Shown: piece by piece, positions 24,150 through 32,904 of the stretch | How the letters are laid out: each line of letters opens with the position of its first letter | Position numbering within the stretch: position 1 is the stretch's first letter | The notes under the pieces: generated by a model | The model's input: only the letters and a program-made list of their open reading frames with translations | Databases searched by the model: none | Told to the model about the DNA's origin: nothing | Program-made: the position numbers and the translations under genes | DNA from: CAXXOK01 sp963664595 | GTDB taxonomy: Bacteria > Bacillota > Clostridia > Christensenellales > Aristaeellaceae | Assembly (NCBI GenBank): GCA_963664595.2 | Contig: CAXXOK010000010.1 | Coordinates: forward strand, 248,001-312,000 | Reading direction: 5' to 3' | DNA: 64,000 bases

Positions 24150-25616
24150 TTACAGCTTGTGGTAAATCGGCGCCAGCGCCGCTACGATCTCCTTGTACAG
24201 GGAGAATCGTTCGTTATAATACGCAACGCCCTGCGGGTCGGGCTGCGTAACCCCGGCCTCGTGTACGCAGTGCTTCACGGCATCGCTGTGGTCTGTGAAG
24301 ATGCCGACTGCCACACCCGCCAGCATGGCGCTGCCCAGTGAGCTGTCCACATTCTCCACGGTTGTCAGCGGGATGTTCAGCATATCTGATAGAATCTGCC
24401 GCCAGAAAGCGCTTTTCATGCCGCCGCCGATGCCGACCGCGGTTTGGGGCGCAATACCCATCCCCTTGAGCGTTTCGTAACAATCCTTCATGGAATAGGC
24501 GACGCCTTCCAGCACGGCGCGGTTGAAATGCGCCTTGGTGTGGAAGCCTGCGGCCCCGGTAAAGCTTGCCCGCAGCTTGTCATCCAGATAGGGGGTGATT
24601 TCACCCTGAAGATAGGGGTGGAAAAACAGGCCCTCGCAGCCGCGTTGCACGGTTGCCGCCTTTTCGCTCATCTCGCCAAACTCACCGCCGAACGTATCCC
24701 GGTACCAGCGGTTGGAGGCCGCACAGCTTTTGGTGGCTGTGCCGGGATACCAAAGCCCCTTGACTACATGGCGGTAGGTGACCAGCCGGGGATCGACCAC
24801 CTCGTGGTCCGTGATGGAGCAGATGCGTCCCGCGGTGGCCAGCTTGACTGTTGCCTGGCCTACATGTACCGCGCCCGAGGCATAAACCTCCATCACCGTA
24901 TCCGTCGCGCCCGCGATGACCACCGTGGCGGCGGTCAGCCCGGTATCGGTTTGTGCCTGTTGGGTCAGGGGGGAGAGCGCCTGCATGGGGTCTACCAGCG
25001 GCGGCATGAGATCCGGGTTCAGGCCTGCCAGCTCGCAAAGCGTTTTGGACCATTGGTTATGCTTGGCATCCAGCAGCAAAAAACCCATCGCCTCGATAGA
25101 ATCGGTCACATAATCGCCGGTCAGACGGTAGCGGACGTAGTCTTTTACGGCCAGCACTTTTCTGACTTTGGACAGGGTTTCCGGCTCGTACTCTTTCAGC
25201 CACATCAGCTGGGGAAGTGTCCAGAGGCTGGAAACGCTGTTATAGCATTCGCGCATGATCTCGCCGCCCATTTCGGCCTTTAGGCGGGCAGCCTGTTCGG
25301 AAGCGCGGGAATCCGTCCAATAGATGGCGCGGCGCACGGGCTGATCATCCGCGCCCAGCAGCACGGCGGTATGGGTGGCCGCGTCCAGCGACAGCGCCGC
25401 GATATCCTCCGGCCTGACGGAAGTGGTTTGTAAAAGCTCGCGGACGTTGTCCACAAAGGCATTGTAGCTGTCCTCGGGGTCCTGCTCCGCCCAGCCGTTC
25501 TGGGGATAGTAGGTGGGGTATTCGCGGCTGGCGGTGGCGATAACTGAGCCATCCTCCCGCAGCAGCGTTGCCTTGGAAGAGCTGCCGCCAAAATCCACGC
25601 CCAGCAGATATTTCAT
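24150..25616 (-). CDS. FGGY-family carbohydrate kinase
   Basis: A 488-residue sugar kinase of the xylulokinase/gluconokinase-like branch. N-terminal ATP/substrate fold GVDFGGSSSKATLL, GWAEQDPEDSYN and ALSLDAATHTAVLL; C-terminal GIGGGMKSAFWRQILSDMLNIPL and the helix after it match FGGY signature 2. It should phosphorylate a ketose, polyol or sugar acid with ATP in the cytoplasm. The ATG overlaps the LarA-type gene stop by four bases. Between a racemase/epimerase and an ETF, a sugar acid or ketose made by those enzymes is the likely substrate; which one cannot be told. Confidence 0.9.
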   Translation of the reverse strand: MKYLLGVDFGGSSSKATLLREDGSVIATASREYPTYYPQNGWAEQDPEDSYNAFVDNVRELLQTTSVRPEDIAALSLDAATHTAVLLGADDQPVRRAIYWTDSRASEQAARLKAEMGGEIMRECYNSVSSLWTLPQLMWLKEYEPETLSKVRKVLAVKDYVRYRLTGDYVTDSIEAMGFLLLDAKHNQWSKTLCELAGLNPDLMPPLVDPMQALSPLTQQAQTDTGLTAATVVIAGATDTVMEVYASGAVHVGQATVKLATAGRICSITDHEVVDPRLVTYRHVVKGLWYPGTATKSCAASNRWYRDTFGGEFGEMSEKAATVQRGCEGLFFHPYLQGEITPYLDDKLRASFTGAAGFHTKAHFNRAVLEGVAYSMKDCYETLKGMGIAPQTAVGIGGGMKSAFWRQILSDMLNIPLTTVENVDSSLGSAMLAGVAVGIFTDHSDAVKHCVHEAGVTQPDPQGVAYYNERFSLYKEIVAALAPIYHKL

Positions 25617-26896
25617 ACGTTCACCTCTTGCGCGATCACGCCGACGCCGTCCGGGATCACCGTTACGGTGGCATTTTCGCCCAGCTGCTCAAGGGCCGCC
25701 TGCAGGGCGGTATTCACATCGGGCTGCCAAACCATGTGCATGGCTTCGATCAGGGAGCGGTTTTCCTCCCCAGTCACGAAATAACAGGTTGCCTTGCTGT
25801 GCACCCGGGCCAGTATCTGCGCCTCCCACTGATCCATAAAGGTGCTTTCCGGAGGAACGCTTTCAATATCGCGCGTGACATGCGCCGCGCATTTACGGTC
25901 CGCGAACCAATGGTAAAACGCGTCTCCGCCATGGCCGTCGCCCAGCGCCGCGCACAGGATAATCACGCCGCCCTGCCGCACACAGGCTTCCGCCGCCGTC
26001 ATTCCCTTAACGGACTGGTATACGTTCTGGTCGAGCGGATATCCGCCGTTGGAGGTGATGGCGATATCGGATACCACCGCGTCTACCCTGGTAAGCTCCA
26101 TGCTCAGAGCGCAGCCCTGCTTGTGGGCTTCCTCCAGATCGCCCGCCACGGCGGCGATTACGCGCTTTTGCGCGTCGATCAGCACATTGAGGATAAAGGC
26201 CAGCTTCGCCTGTTTGGCGGCGTAAAGCATATCCCTGTGAAGGGGATTGCCCTTCAGAATGCCCTGCCGCGCGTTCGGGCTTTGTAAAAATCGGGCGTTA
26301 TGGTTGTACAGCACTGTTTTTTGCGCGGCTACGCCGGGCAGAATGCTCTTTCGGCCGCCCGAAAAACCGGCAAAGAAGTGCGGTTCGATAAAGCCTTCCG
26401 CCACCACAAGGTCCGCCCAGGCCACCAGCTTGTTCAGCCACAGCTCGCCGCCGGACGGCAGCGTGCCGAAGAAACGCATGTCCTCCGTCGCTTGCGCCTG
26501 ATGGATGACGATGGTTTCGGTATCCACAATCTCGTCGCCCATCTTGGCGCGAAGCTCCGCATCCGTTGTCGGGCGGTGCATGCCCGTCGCAATCAGGATG
26601 CGGAGATCCGCATCGGGGTTCAGCCGCCGTATTTCCTTGAGATACAAAGGCAGGGTAATGCGGCTGGGCACAGGGCGCGTGTGATCGCTTGTGATCAGCA
26701 GAATTCTCTGTTTGTCCTTTGCCAGCTCGCACAGGCGCGCGGAGGCGATGGGATTCTCCAGCGCGTTTTGCACCAGAGCGCTTTGATCGGCTTCCGCGGC
26801 TGGCATATGCCGCGGCTCAAGCACAGCGGCAAGACGGCTGTCTTCAATGTTCAGCGTTTGGATGCCTTTGCCGTAGGGGATACGGATTGCTGCCAT
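25613..26896 (-). CDS. LarA-family nickel-pincer hydroxyacid racemase/epimerase
   Basis: A 427-residue LarA homologue. LarA uses the nickel-pincer nucleotide to racemise 2-hydroxy acids by hydride transfer. Key residues align with those known from lactate racemase: Arg74 (SDHTRPVP), His107 (TGMHRP), His173 and Lys183 (EPHFFAGFSGGRKS) and His199 (LYNHN), each within one residue of the L. plantarum numbering. The enzyme should be catalytic. Cofactor-making larB, larC and larE genes are not in the window. It starts 1 base after the FAD dehydrogenase stop. LarA homologues are known to act on malate, gluconate and others, so an aldonate 2-epimerase role fits the sugar-kinase neighbours; lactate is the alternative. 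Confidence 0.88.
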   Translation of the reverse strand: MAAIRIPYGKGIQTLNIEDSRLAAVLEPRHMPAAEADQSALVQNALENPIASARLCELAKDKQRILLITSDHTRPVPSRITLPLYLKEIRRLNPDADLRILIATGMHRPTTDAELRAKMGDEIVDTETIVIHQAQATEDMRFFGTLPSGGELWLNKLVAWADLVVAEGFIEPHFFAGFSGGRKSILPGVAAQKTVLYNHNARFLQSPNARQGILKGNPLHRDMLYAAKQAKLAFILNVLIDAQKRVIAAVAGDLEEAHKQGCALSMELTRVDAVVSDIAITSNGGYPLDQNVYQSVKGMTAAEACVRQGGVIILCAALGDGHGGDAFYHWFADRKCAAHVTRDIESVPPESTFMDQWEAQILARVHSKATCYFVTGEENRSLIEAMHMVWQPDVNTALQAALEQLGENATVTVIPDGVGVIAQEVNV

Positions 26897-26897
26897 G

Positions 26898-28295
26898 TCA
26901 GATCACCTTTCCGGGATTCAAAATTCCGTTGGGGTCAAATACGGCTTTGATGCCGCGCATCAGCTCAATTTGCCGCGTGCCAAGGCTTTCTTCCAGAAAC
27001 TCTCGCTTGGCATGGCCTATGCCATGCTCGCCGCTTACCTCGCCGCCCAGCGTGCGGGCCTGATTGTACAGCGCTTCCATGACCGCCTCAACTTTTTCCT
27101 TCCAAACGCCTTCGGCGTCGTTATCCTGGCAGGCATAGATGTGCAGGTTGCCGTCTCCGGCGTGCCCGAAGGAACAAATGCGTACATTCAGCCGTTTTCC
27201 GATTTGGATACTGTCTTCCACAAACACGGCAATCTTATCGCGGGGGACTACCACATCGCACTCGTCCATACTCGGTGTGCTGCCCTTGATGGCCTCCAGA
27301 AACGCGCCGCGCGCGTTCCAGATGCTTTCCTTGCGCTCATCGGTATCGGCCAGCAGCACATCCTTGGCGCCGAGGCTTAAAACAAGCTCGGTCAGGATGG
27401 CAATGGAGGGCTGCAAGGCGTCTACGCTGGCGCCGTCCAGCCGTACCAGCAGGTACGCGTTGGCGCTGGTATCGGGGAACTGCTTGCCCAGATAGGTCTC
27501 CGCGCAGGAGATCACCGCGCGCTCCATAAACTCCACAGCGGTCGGCTCGCAGCCGCATGCCAGCACTGCGGGAACGGCTTCAATGCATTTGTCCAGGTCG
27601 TCAAACGGCACCAGCAGCGACAGGTTCACCTTGGGCTCCGGGACCAGTTTCACCGTCAGCTGGGTCAGGAAGCCCAGCGTGCCCTCGCTGCCCACCATGA
27701 GGTTTAACAGGCTGTAGCCGCTGGAGGTTTTCACGGTTTTACCGCCGAGGGTGAGCACTGTGCCGTCCGCCAGCACAACTTCCATGCCCAGCACATAATC
27801 GCGTGTTACGCCATAGCGAACGGCGCGCATGCCGCCCGCATTGGTCATGGCGTTGCCGCCCATGGTGGCGGTTTTTTCACCGGGATCCGGCGGATAGAAC
27901 AGACCCGTGCCTTCCAGCGACTTGGGAAACTCCATCAGCAGCACGCCCGGTTCCAGCGTGGCGGTCATATTGTGGGTATCCACCTCAAGTACTTTTTTCA
28001 TCTTTTCGGTGGAAAGCACCACGCCGCCGTCCTTGGCTACGCAACCACCGCAAAGGCCGGTGCCGGTGCCGCGCGGGATTACGGCAATGTTGTGCTCGTT
28101 GCAGTATTTAAGCACCGCGCTGACCTCCTGGGTGGACAGCGCCTGCAGCACCGCGTCCGGCATAAAGTGGCCGTACTCGGTCATTTCGTCGTGATCATAA
28201 TCCTCGCTGATGGCTTCGCCGAAAAACACGCGGCCTGGCATCAGCGTTTCAAAAAAGGATAAATCCTGTGGGTCGATCGTTTTAAACGGTTTCAT
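26898..28295 (-). CDS. GlcD/LctD-type FAD-linked 2-hydroxyacid dehydrogenase
   Basis: A 465-residue vanillyl-alcohol-oxidase-fold dehydrogenase like GlcD and LctD. FAD site: VIPRGTGTGLCGGCV, PPDPGEKTATMGGNAMTNAGG and VGSEGTLGFLTQ. C-terminal substrate domain: GHAGDGNLHIYACQD and GEVSGEHGIGHAKREFL (catalytic His/Glu region). The start at 28295 (MKPFKTIDP) has GGAGGAG upstream. The gene overlaps ferredoxin-EtfA by four bases, giving the order etfB-etfA(Fd)-dehydrogenase of LctBCD in Acetobacterium woodii. It should oxidise a 2-hydroxy acid and hand electrons to the ETF. LarA next to it would supply the right stereoisomer. Substrate unproven. Confidence 0.9.
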   Translation of the reverse strand: MKPFKTIDPQDLSFFETLMPGRVFFGEAISEDYDHDEMTEYGHFMPDAVLQALSTQEVSAVLKYCNEHNIAVIPRGTGTGLCGGCVAKDGGVVLSTEKMKKVLEVDTHNMTATLEPGVLLMEFPKSLEGTGLFYPPDPGEKTATMGGNAMTNAGGMRAVRYGVTRDYVLGMEVVLADGTVLTLGGKTVKTSSGYSLLNLMVGSEGTLGFLTQLTVKLVPEPKVNLSLLVPFDDLDKCIEAVPAVLACGCEPTAVEFMERAVISCAETYLGKQFPDTSANAYLLVRLDGASVDALQPSIAILTELVLSLGAKDVLLADTDERKESIWNARGAFLEAIKGSTPSMDECDVVVPRDKIAVFVEDSIQIGKRLNVRICSFGHAGDGNLHIYACQDNDAEGVWKEKVEAVMEALYNQARTLGGEVSGEHGIGHAKREFLEESLGTRQIELMRGIKAVFDPNGILNPGKVI

Positions 28296-29479
28296 GCGGT
28301 CTCCTCCTTCAGCCGTTTTACAAGCTCCGGCAGCACCTGGTACAGGTCGCCCACGATCGCAATGTGCGCCACCTTGAAAATGGGTGCTTCCGGATCGGAG
28401 TTGATGGCGATGATGTGGTCGGCCTGGTTCATGCACGCGGCGAACTGAATCGCGCCGCTTACGCCGCAGGTGATGATCAGCTTGGGCCGCACCGTACGGC
28501 CGGAAAGCCCGATCTGGCGGTTGTTGGTCGTCCATCCCTTTTCTACCAGGGGACGGGAGGTGGCCCAGTCGCCGCCCAGCAGGTGCGCGGCTTCCTTGAT
28601 CATTTCCAGGTCGGATTCCTTTTGTAGGCCACGGCCGCCGACAACCAGAATCTCCGCGTCGGAAATGGTTTTGCCGGCGGGCACGGGTACGGTGGAAACG
28701 TGCGTTACGGTAGATTCCAAAGCGCTCTTGGGCAGCTTGCGGTAGACGATCTCCCCGGTGGCGGTGTCTTCCCGCACCGGCGCGTCCATTACCTTATACC
28801 GTACGGTGGCAAACTGCGGGCGCGTGCGTGTGGTGATGATCTGTGCCATAATGTTGCCGCCGAACGCGGGGCGAATCTGCACCAGATCGGTATTCTCCCG
28901 CAGCTCCAGCTTGGTGCAGTCGGCTGTCAGCCCCGTATGGAAGCGGGTGGACAGGCGCGGCGCAAGGCTGCGGCCCAGAGACGTGGCGCCCACCAGCACA
29001 ATGCTGGGCCTGATGCGCTTGATATAGTCCTCCACGCAGGAGGCGAACACATCCCCGCGGTAATACCCAAGGGAAGGATCATCGTATACGGCAACCTCGC
29101 TGACGCCGTAGTGGCGAAGCTCCTCGGCAAACTTGCCGACGCCGTCGCCCACCAGCACGGTTTTCACCTGATAATCCACAGCCTTAGCCAGTTGGCGTGC
29201 CTTGCCGATCAGCTCCAGGCTTACCGGGTGCAGCTGGCCGCCGGATACCTCGGCAAAGACGAGGATATCGTTCCATTTGGTTTTATCAACGCTCTCCTGC
29301 TTGGTTTCCAGCTTGAGGATCGCTTTTTCGGGACAGGCTTTCAGGCAGACCCCGCACACCTTGCAGGCGGCGTTGATCTCCGGTTTGCCCTCCTTCATTT
29401 CAATCGCGCCGAACGGGCAGGCTTCTACACACGCGCCGCAGCCGGTACATTTTCTTTCCAGTATCGCAATCTGTGACAT
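28292..29479 (-). CDS. EtfA with N-terminal 2x[4Fe-4S] ferredoxin domain (LctC-like)
   Basis: A 395-residue EtfA carrying an N-terminal ferredoxin: CTGCGACVEACP (Cys 11, 14, 17, 21) and CKVCGVCLKACP (Cys 39, 42, 45, 49), enough for two [4Fe-4S] clusters. EtfA follows from about residue 70, with the FAD-binding half LVVGGRGLQKESD, EKGWTTNNRQIGLSGRTVRPKLIITCGVSG and INSDPEAPIFKVAHIAIVGD (start of the first motif read as ILVVGG). This layout is that of LctC in the confurcating lactate dehydrogenase, where the ferredoxin domain docks external ferredoxin. It overlaps the dehydrogenase gene by four bases and follows etfB by 14. Confidence 0.92.
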   Translation of the reverse strand: MSQIAILERKCTGCGACVEACPFGAIEMKEGKPEINAACKVCGVCLKACPEKAILKLETKQESVDKTKWNDILVFAEVSGGQLHPVSLELIGKARQLAKAVDYQVKTVLVGDGVGKFAEELRHYGVSEVAVYDDPSLGYYRGDVFASCVEDYIKRIRPSIVLVGATSLGRSLAPRLSTRFHTGLTADCTKLELRENTDLVQIRPAFGGNIMAQIITTRTRPQFATVRYKVMDAPVREDTATGEIVYRKLPKSALESTVTHVSTVPVPAGKTISDAEILVVGGRGLQKESDLEMIKEAAHLLGGDWATSRPLVEKGWTTNNRQIGLSGRTVRPKLIITCGVSGAIQFAACMNQADHIIAINSDPEAPIFKVAHIAIVGDLYQVLPELVKRLKEETA

Positions 29480-29493
29480 ATCGCTGCCTCCCC

Positions 29494-30273
29494 TCAGATA
29501 AATTTCCAGGACTTCAGGGTATCAAACAGCCTTTCGCCGCTGTTGTCTCCTGTCCAGGTTTCTTTTTTGATATCGTTTTCCGGCGGAAAAATCCGCTCCA
29601 CCTGCGTGGGGCTGCCGGTGAGGCCGTAATGATCCGGATTGGTATCCAGAAAGCCATCCAGCGTAACGATGTGAACCGCTTTATCCCGGATCGACTTTTC
29701 CACCTTGAGCGAGGGCAGGCGGGGCATGAAAATGTCCTGCTCCACGGTGATCAGGCAGGGGAAGGGCATATGCACGGTTTCGATTACGTCCTGCAGCTGT
29801 TGCTCCACCTCAATCCCGTCGCCTTTGAGCTCCAGTTTGCTGACCCATGCGGCGTGGGGAATACCCATATGCTCGGCAATGGCGGGGCCTACCTGTGCGG
29901 TGTCGCCGTCGGTGGTCTGCTTGCCGCATAAAATCAAATCAAAGTCTCCCACGCTGCGGATGGCCTGTGAAAGCGTGTAGCTGGTTGCCAGCACATCCGC
30001 GCCGCCCAAACGGCGGTCGGAGAACACATAGCCGTCATCCGCGCCCATCATATAGGCTTCCTTGATGATGGCCTGCGCCTGCGGCGGTCCCATGGTGCCT
30101 GCCGTAACGGTGCCGCCGTGGGCTTCTCTCAGCCGCAGCGCCGTTTCCAGCGCATACAGATCATAGGGGTTCATTTTGCTCATAACCCCGGCGCGCTTGA
30201 GCACGCCGGTTTTTTCGTCCACCTGCACCTTGTTGGTCGCAGGCACCTGTTTGATGCATACAAAGATGTTCAT
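29494..30273 (-). CDS. etfB: EtfB of the ferredoxin-linked ETF (LctB-like)
   Basis: A 259-residue EtfB: MNIFVCIKQVP at the N-terminus, the nucleotide motif VTAGTMGPPQAQ typical of bifurcating ETFs, LCGKQTTDGDTAQVGP, and a C-terminal tail (VERIFPPENDIKKETWTGDN) like LctB. In the LctBCD model the EtfB FAD is the branching flavin that splits or joins electrons between NAD, ferredoxin and the hydroxyacid. It starts 87 bases after the Fe-S protein gene, the widest gap inside the operon, with GAGGAAAC upstream. No terminator is seen in that gap. Confidence 0.92.
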   Translation of the reverse strand: MNIFVCIKQVPATNKVQVDEKTGVLKRAGVMSKMNPYDLYALETALRLREAHGGTVTAGTMGPPQAQAIIKEAYMMGADDGYVFSDRRLGGADVLATSYTLSQAIRSVGDFDLILCGKQTTDGDTAQVGPAIAEHMGIPHAAWVSKLELKGDGIEVEQQLQDVIETVHMPFPCLITVEQDIFMPRLPSLKVEKSIRDKAVHIVTLDGFLDTNPDHYGLTGSPTQVERIFPPENDIKKETWTGDNSGERLFDTLKSWKFI

Positions 30274-30360
30274 GGTCGTTTCCTCTTCTTCGTCCGGCTT
30301 GTTTTTTGGGGTGACGGGGGAATGCGTACAAAGTCGGCAGGCTGTAAAGACAGAGCTTTA

Positions 30361-31443
30361 TCAGCAGTGCTCGTCCAGCAACTCGAATAAATCAATATAC
30401 CGATACCCTTCCGGTACCACGGCGCTGAGGGCTTCCGTGCTCTGGGGGCAAGCTGCGACAAGGATCTTCGCGTCCGTCCGCATGGCAGTGGCCCAGCGGC
30501 CCGCAGCGATCTTTTTGGAAAGCTCCGGCAGGTAGCGGCCAAACAGGGCACTGCCGCAGGCTCTGGACAGATTGCGGTTTTGGAACATTTCGTGCACTTC
30601 GCAGCCCATTGCTGCCAGAATAACGCGCGGGGGCTGATGCTCTTCCAAATCGCGGGCCAGGCGGCTGCCGTCGTGATAGGTGACGATCAGCTTTTCCTGC
30701 TTGGGCTTCAGTTTCCCTGCCTGAATCAAATCGTTTACAAACGTTGTGGCCGTTACGGTTTCGGGCAGGTCAATGCCCCAGTCCTGATACTGGTGCAGGA
30801 AGAAGGTCGCGTCGTAGCTATCCAGTACGACCAACTTTTTGGCGCCGGTCGCGGCAATCGCAGCCGCTGCCTTTTTGGCTTGCTGGCGGACATCTTCCAC
30901 ATATCCCGTCAGGTCGCCCATGGCATAGCCGGAGGACGGCTCCTGCTTCAGCACGGCGAATTTCACACCGGCCTTTTTCAAAATGCTCAGCAGCGCGTCC
31001 GCAACGGCGGGGGTGGCGTACCGCGCGGTATCGCCAAGCCATACCAGCACATCGCCCGTTTCGGGAATGCCGTCCAGATGGACCTTGGTTTTATCGGCGC
31101 CGTAGATGTTGCCGGTTTCAAGCAGCGTATCCAGCAGCTGGGTGGCATAGGCGGGAGCGAGACCATCAGCGATGGCCTGGGTGCGCGCTTCCCGGATAAA
31201 CAGCGGCGGCTCGAAGCCGGTGGCGCAGTCATCGGTGCACGCGCCGCAAAGCAAACACTCGTACATAACTTCGGCGGCGCTTTCCTCCATTTTGGTTCCG
31301 CGGTTGAACATGGAGATCAGCAATCCCTTGGCACGCGGAGTGTTGCTCTCCTTGCCTGTTGCCAGCTGTACCGGGCAGAGATGGCGGCACATGAAACAGA
31401 AACGGCATGCGTCCGCGTTCTTTTTGGCTTTTTCACTAAACAT
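30361..31443 (-). CDS. Fe-S protein of the GlcF/GlpC/HdrD type with degenerate CCG domain
   Basis: A 360-residue protein. N-terminal ferredoxin motifs CRFCFMCRHLCP and CLLCGACTDDCATG can hold two [4Fe-4S] clusters. The C-terminal cysteine-rich domain that usually carries CCG motifs is altered: YHDGSRLARD lacks the cysteine of YHDPC, and the CCG site reads SRACGSALF with one cysteine, so a normal HdrB-type cluster is unlikely. Proteins of this class accept electrons from FAD dehydrogenases such as GlcD. It lies 25 bases after the AGPS-like oxidase gene and is its probable partner, linking it to an ETF or to the membrane pool. Confidence 0.82.
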   Translation of the reverse strand: MFSEKAKKNADACRFCFMCRHLCPVQLATGKESNTPRAKGLLISMFNRGTKMEESAAEVMYECLLCGACTDDCATGFEPPLFIREARTQAIADGLAPAYATQLLDTLLETGNIYGADKTKVHLDGIPETGDVLVWLGDTARYATPAVADALLSILKKAGVKFAVLKQEPSSGYAMGDLTGYVEDVRQQAKKAAAAIAATGAKKLVVLDSYDATFFLHQYQDWGIDLPETVTATTFVNDLIQAGKLKPKQEKLIVTYHDGSRLARDLEEHQPPRVILAAMGCEVHEMFQNRNLSRACGSALFGRYLPELSKKIAAGRWATAMRTDAKILVAACPQSTEALSAVVPEGYRYIDLFELLDEHC

Positions 31444-31468
31444 TGCTCTTGTTCCTTTCCGTTACAGT

Positions 31469-32893
31469 TTACAGGCCCAGCTTATAGGGGTTCATAATGC
31501 CGTTGGGATCCAGCGACTTTTTCAAGCCCTCCATTACCTGCATGGCGGGGCCGTATTGCTCCTTCATCAGCCGGCTCAGCTTCAGACCGATGCCGTGGTG
31601 ATCGTTGATCACGCCGCCGTGCGCCATGGCGGCGCGCACGCCCGCGTTCCAGATCTGGTTGTGCAGGCGGATGGCTTCCAGCGGATCCTGCGGGGGATGA
31701 TCCATGATAAAGCGGTCGTAGATCATGGTGCCCCACTCGTACCAGTGGCTGCAGTGGGCGATAAAGCGCACGTTGGGGAAGTTGTCCTCCACCGCATGCT
31801 TCATGGCCCAGTAGATATCTTCGATGTTGGAGAAGGTAGCGACCGTATCCATGGTGCCAAACATCTGGGGGAGATCCATGATATGGCCGGGATAGAAGAA
31901 GGTAATGCGGTTTTTATACCATTTTTCGCCATATTCGCTGCCCAGATCCTGCGCGCCCCACTTTTTGCAGATCTCGTTGGCAATTTTCATTTCAATATCC
32001 ACGATCTCTTTGGGGCCTTCGATCGCCAGATTCATGAAATTGCCCTTCTGCGCAAAGCCGATAACGTCTTTCACGATGCTGGTGGTTTCCGCCTCGTCAA
32101 AAAAGCGCAGGATGGAGGGCTTGATTTTTTGCATCATATCGCGTCCCGCCATCAGGCCGCTGTGCATATCCGGGAACAGATAGGCGCGGAACTGGCGGTT
32201 TTCGGGCTGCTCAAACAGCTTAAAGGTCGCTTTGGTGATGATGCCCAGCGTGCCTTCCGAACCGATGAATATCTGGTTTAAATCAGGGCCGGCCGCATGC
32301 TTGGGCACGGGCAGGGTGTTGATGATATCGCCGTTGGGCAGGACGACCTCCAGAGTAATGCACAGATCGTCGATCTTACCGTATTTGGTGGAAGAAATAC
32401 CGATGCCCCGGTGGCCCAGTGCGCCGCCGATGGTGCCGCACGTAAGGCAGCTGGGGATATGCTGGCAGGAATAGCCCTTTTCATTGGCCAGCCATTCCAG
32501 CTGCTGGAAGATCATACCGCTTTCCGCGGTGATCGTGTGGCTGACCTCGTCCAGTTCAATCAGGCGGTCCATCCGCTTCATATCCAGCAAAAGACCGCCG
32601 GCCATGGGCAGCGCGCCGCCCTGCGAGCCACTGCCGCCGCCCCAGATGTGCACGGGGATTTTATAGTAGTTGGCTACCTTCATGATCCGGCTGACTTCCT
32701 GCGTGCTGCCAGGACGCGCGACAATATCCGGCACCGGCGGCGTCATGCCGCGGTCCACCCACATGCGGGGAATCCAAAAATAGTCCACGCCATAGGGCAG
32801 ACGGTCGCCGTCGCGGGTGGAAACGTTCTCAACCCCGACAATGTCCTCCAGCTCCGTACGAATCATATCGCACATAAAGGCTTTGCGTTCCAT
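31469..32893 (-). CDS. AGPS-like FAD-linked oxidase
   Basis: A 474-residue flavoenzyme of the vanillyl-alcohol-oxidase fold, nearer to alkylglycerone-phosphate synthase and D-lactate dehydrogenase-like proteins than to GlcD. FAD loop VHIWGGGSGSQGGALP, then CLTCGTIGGALGHRGIGISS and GSEGTLGIITKATFK; the active-site segment reads GGVINDHHGIG, where AGPS has a run of three His. The start at 32893 (MERKAFMCD) has AAGGAG upstream; the frame back to 33010 overlaps DUF4867. It is a second, unrelated dehydrogenase of this operon, next to the Fe-S protein. It probably oxidises a hydroxy group of a sugar derivative; substrate unknown. Confidence 0.86.
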   Translation of the reverse strand: MERKAFMCDMIRTELEDIVGVENVSTRDGDRLPYGVDYFWIPRMWVDRGMTPPVPDIVARPGSTQEVSRIMKVANYYKIPVHIWGGGSGSQGGALPMAGGLLLDMKRMDRLIELDEVSHTITAESGMIFQQLEWLANEKGYSCQHIPSCLTCGTIGGALGHRGIGISSTKYGKIDDLCITLEVVLPNGDIINTLPVPKHAAGPDLNQIFIGSEGTLGIITKATFKLFEQPENRQFRAYLFPDMHSGLMAGRDMMQKIKPSILRFFDEAETTSIVKDVIGFAQKGNFMNLAIEGPKEIVDIEMKIANEICKKWGAQDLGSEYGEKWYKNRITFFYPGHIMDLPQMFGTMDTVATFSNIEDIYWAMKHAVEDNFPNVRFIAHCSHWYEWGTMIYDRFIMDHPPQDPLEAIRLHNQIWNAGVRAAMAHGGVINDHHGIGLKLSRLMKEQYGPAMQVMEGLKKSLDPNGIMNPYKLGL

Positions 32894-32904
32894 GATATCT
32901 CTCC

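Noticed and set aside
28296..28535. N-terminal extension of the GlcD-like dehydrogenase
   Set aside because: It overlaps the ferredoxin-EtfA gene, is Arg/His-rich, and GGAGGAG supports the start at 28295.
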